A stretch of 64,000 bases of DNA. Source: Streptomyces sp. C10-9-1. GTDB taxonomy: Bacteria > Actinomycetota > Actinomycetes > Streptomycetales > Streptomycetaceae. Where the stretch lies: assembly GCF_024497955.1 (NCBI RefSeq), contig NZ_JANHKP010000003.1:372001-436000 (forward strand). Direction: 5' to 3'. The position numbers were made by a program, and so were the translations under genes. Numbering within the stretch: the first letter of the stretch is position 1; each line of letters begins with the position of its first letter. Below are positions 63,150 through 64,000 of the stretch, piece by piece. The notes beneath the pieces were generated by a model that made no database searches, had not been told where the DNA came from, and was given only the letters and a program-made list of their open reading frames with translations.

Positions 63150-64000
63150 ATGGCAGAGACGGCATGGGAAGTCGGCGAGCCCCGCACACTCGCCTTCGAC
63201 GAACCGGTGACCACCCTGCGGGTGCGCATCGTGGACGGAACGGTCAACGTCGTGGGCAGCGAGGAGGGTTCCGCCCGCCTGGAGGTCTCCGCGGTCGAGG
63301 GCCCGCCCCTCCGCGTCACCCACGAGGGCGGCACGCTGACCGTCGGCTACGACGACGTGCCGTGGAAGACCCTGCTGAAGTGGCTCGACCCCAAGGGCCC
63401 GCGGCGCAGTGCCGTGGTCTCCCTCGTGGTGCCCGCCGGGGCGCGCGTCGAGGTCGGCGCCGTCGGCGCGAACGCGGTGGTCTCGGGGATCCGCGGCACC
63501 ACGGCCCTGCGCGGGGTGACCGGGGACGCCACCTTCGTCGGCCTCTCCGGCGCCGTCCAGGCCGAGACCGTCTCCGGCGGCCTGGAGGCCCAGGCCCTGA
63601 CCGGCGACCTGCGCTACCAGTCCGTCTCCGGCGACCTCACCGTGATCGAGGCCGCCGGCTCCGCGGTCCGGGCGGAGTCCGTGAGCGGCGACATGGTCGT
63701 CGACGTGGGTGAGGCGGGCGGCCCGGCCGACATCCGGCTGACCACCGTCACCGGCGAGGTCGCCATCCGCCTCCCGCACCCGGCCGACGCCCGGGTCGAG
63801 GCCAGCACCGCGGGCGGGACCCTGTCGAGCGCCTTCGAGGACCTGAGGGTCGGCGGGCAGTGGGGCTCGAAGCAGATCACCGGCACCCTCGGATCGGGTG
63901 CCGGGAGGCTCCGGGCCACCACCGTCTCCGGCTCCATCGCGCTGCTGCGCAGGCCGCCGGCGGACGAGGACGGCACACCCCCGGCAGCGGACGCCCCGGC
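63150..64000 (+). CDS. DUF4097 beta-strand repeat protein (runs off window end)
   Basis: About 283 codons are present; the 3' end is beyond base 64000. It starts MAETAWEVGEPRTLAFDEPVT and then forms repeats of short beta strands (AVVSGIRGTTALRGVTGDATFVGLSG, AQALTGDLRYQSVSGDLTVIEAAG, AVRAESVSGDMVVDVG), the right-handed beta-helix DUF4097 family. These proteins are often adhesin-like or linked to a PadR regulator. ATG at 63150 with GGGAGG 8 bases upstream. Function unknown. Confidence 0.88.
   Translation, partial: MAETAWEVGEPRTLAFDEPVTTLRVRIVDGTVNVVGSEEGSARLEVSAVEGPPLRVTHEGGTLTVGYDDVPWKTLLKWLDPKGPRRSAVVSLVVPAGARVEVGAVGANAVVSGIRGTTALRGVTGDATFVGLSGAVQAETVSGGLEAQALTGDLRYQSVSGDLTVIEAAGSAVRAESVSGDMVVDVGEAGGPADIRLTTVTGEVAIRLPHPADARVEASTAGGTLSSAFEDLRVGGQWGSKQITGTLGSGAGRLRATTVSGSIALLRRPPADEDGTPPAADAP

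Overview
The window is high-GC actinobacterial chromosome, most likely Streptomyces or a close relative. The reasons are the third-position GC bias, GTG starts, 4-nt ATGA/GTGA gene overlaps, a complete conservon (cvnABCD), an ArgS-like NrtL next to lysA, fused E1/E2 2-oxoglutarate dehydrogenase (Kgd), bacterial NHEJ genes, and an HspR-type (HAIR) operator in front of lon. From memory, the order kgd / two-component system / lon / conservon / ftsW-PBP / ligase-Ku / thr-lys genes resembles the S. coelicolor SCO5280-SCO5356 neighbourhood. No alignment was run.

Region by region: (1) 1-5.6 kb, minus strand: nrtL-lysA-hom-thrC-thrB, the aspartate-family amino acid genes, with a strong hairpin separating thrC from thrB. 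(2) 5.9-10.7 kb: a stand-alone receiver protein and tRNA-Arg(CCG), then an accessory patch with a decayed HEPN-like remnant and a minus-strand cassette of a small WXG-type partner, a 760-aa WXG-containing protein and a lipoprotein. (3) 11.2-16.9 kb: an Asp23/Gls24 envelope-stress block. An ECF sigma factor is coupled to a protein joining an anti-sigma zinc motif to an Asp23-like domain, and to a short Asp23-like protein. Facing it are asp23, a small membrane protein, a DUF6286-type protein and amaP. (4) 17.4-21.0 kb: a sulfane-sulfur detoxification regulon (two rhodaneses, a CstR-like CsoR-family regulator, a TauE-type exporter, an MBL-rhodanese persulfide dioxygenase) with three near-identical TACCCC-NN-GGGGTA operators and a 42-bp perfect palindrome. 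(5) 21.0-22.4 kb: about 1.4 kb without a recognisable gene. (6) 22.4-24.7 kb: a divergent FAD monooxygenase/TetR pair with a clear operator, then a 24-codon COX24-like gene. (7) 25.1-28.0 kb: NHEJ genes (Ku; separate polymerase and ligase proteins).

(8) 28.1-36.1 kb: NTF2-like, HEAT-repeat and zinc-ribbon proteins, a second SEDS/penicillin-binding-protein pair, an amidase and a DUF3291 protein. (9) 36.2-39.5 kb: two divergent di-iron proteins (R2-like and AurF-like) and a TetR regulator. (10) 39.6-45.6 kb: conservon cvnABCD followed in the same direction by a StyA-type flavin monooxygenase. (11) 46-50.8 kb: PP2C-like, MarR, pentapeptide-repeat and Lon. (12) 51-56 kb: small unknown proteins, a GlxA-type AraC regulator, cupin, GNAT acetyltransferase and a spermidine-synthase-like protein. 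(13) 56-62.2 kb: an OmpR-type response regulator/histidine kinase pair, kgd and a DUF6104 gene. (14) 63.15 kb to the end: a DUF4097 protein cut by the window edge, behind a promoter with an overlapping inverted repeat.

No rRNA, CRISPR array, insertion sequence or complete prophage was seen. Functions are read from motifs and remembered families; nothing was searched in a database.
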